Shown here piece after piece: positions 63,894 through 64,000 of a DNA stretch of 64,000 nucleotides. The notes below the pieces were generated by a model. The model saw nothing but the letters and a program-made list of their open reading frames with translations. It did no database searches and was not told the DNA's origin. Source of the DNA: Styela clava (Eukaryota > Chordata > Ascidiacea > Stolidobranchia > Styelidae); NCBI RefSeq assembly GCF_964204865.1, contig NC_135257.1, positions 6,718,151 to 6,782,150 on the forward strand. The letters are read 5' to 3'. Positions within the stretch are counted from its first letter, which is position 1; the number at the start of each line of letters is the position of its first letter. Made by a program: the position numbers and the translations under genes.

Positions 63894-64000
63894 CAGTGAT
63901 ACCTTGGTAGTCGACCGACTCGAACAACTCGGGAGTTGGACACAAATTTCTAGTTAAAAATGCTGCGGTATTGGAGCGAAAATCCAGCGCCCGAACTCCC
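63894..64000. mobile_element. Left end of a TA-inserting element, cut by the window edge
   Basis: After TA the sequence reads CAGTGATACCTTGGTAGTCG and continues in a GC-richer style (ACTCGAACAACTCGGGAG) than its surroundings. It looks like the terminal repeat of a Tigger-like transposon. The other end is outside the window. Confidence 0.45.

Overview
The window is AT-rich animal DNA with short exons, standard GT/AG introns and many small transposons. Exon joins were checked by eye for splice sites and codon phase. The gene content (three type II membrane astacins with thrombospondin repeats, compact genes, splice acceptors lying right at start codons) points to a tunicate, most likely an ascidian; that assignment is inference. 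No prokaryotic, viral or CRISPR signal was seen.

Layout. 434-5743 (-): the first five coding exons of an adiponectin receptor, whose membrane part lies to the left of the window. 9047-9827 (+): a CENPV-like zinc protein. 10030-12498 (-): ECH1, dienoyl-CoA isomerase, with two tandem 114-nt versions of its active-site exon. 13088-13381 (-): ETFRF1. 14715-15245 (-): SEC11, the signal peptidase catalytic subunit. 15864-22066 (+): astacin gene 1. 23094-28484 (-): an SLC10 sodium/bile-acid type transporter. 28.5-39.3 kb: transposon-rich DNA without a recognisable gene. 39310-50249 (+): astacin gene 2. 51869 to beyond the right edge (+): astacin gene 3.

The three astacins are tandem paralogues with the same order of exons and intron phases. 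Each has a short cytosolic N-terminus, one transmembrane helix, an antistasin-like half-domain ending in the FxGDI-type latency motif, an astacin domain with the full HExxHxxGxxHExxRxDRD signature, and thrombospondin type 1 repeats. Gene 2 adds a C-terminal block of three DxNGDxxxD calcium-binding-type repeats. In all three the Met-turn methionine is replaced (Thr, Ile, Val). From memory, ascidian sperm proteases with an astacin-TSP1 layout have been described (Tast family), so the overall layout may be known. The inhibitor-like prodomain, the Met-turn losses and the C-terminal repeats look less ordinary.

The other main results are the ECH1 exon pair, which looks mutually exclusive because only 48 nt separate the two copies, and a series of transposons that can be bounded by target-site duplications. 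These include a four-level nest at 56999-59613 inside an intron of astacin gene 3. ECH1 and ETFRF1 both belong to mitochondrial or peroxisomal fatty-acid oxidation and lie head to tail on the same strand.
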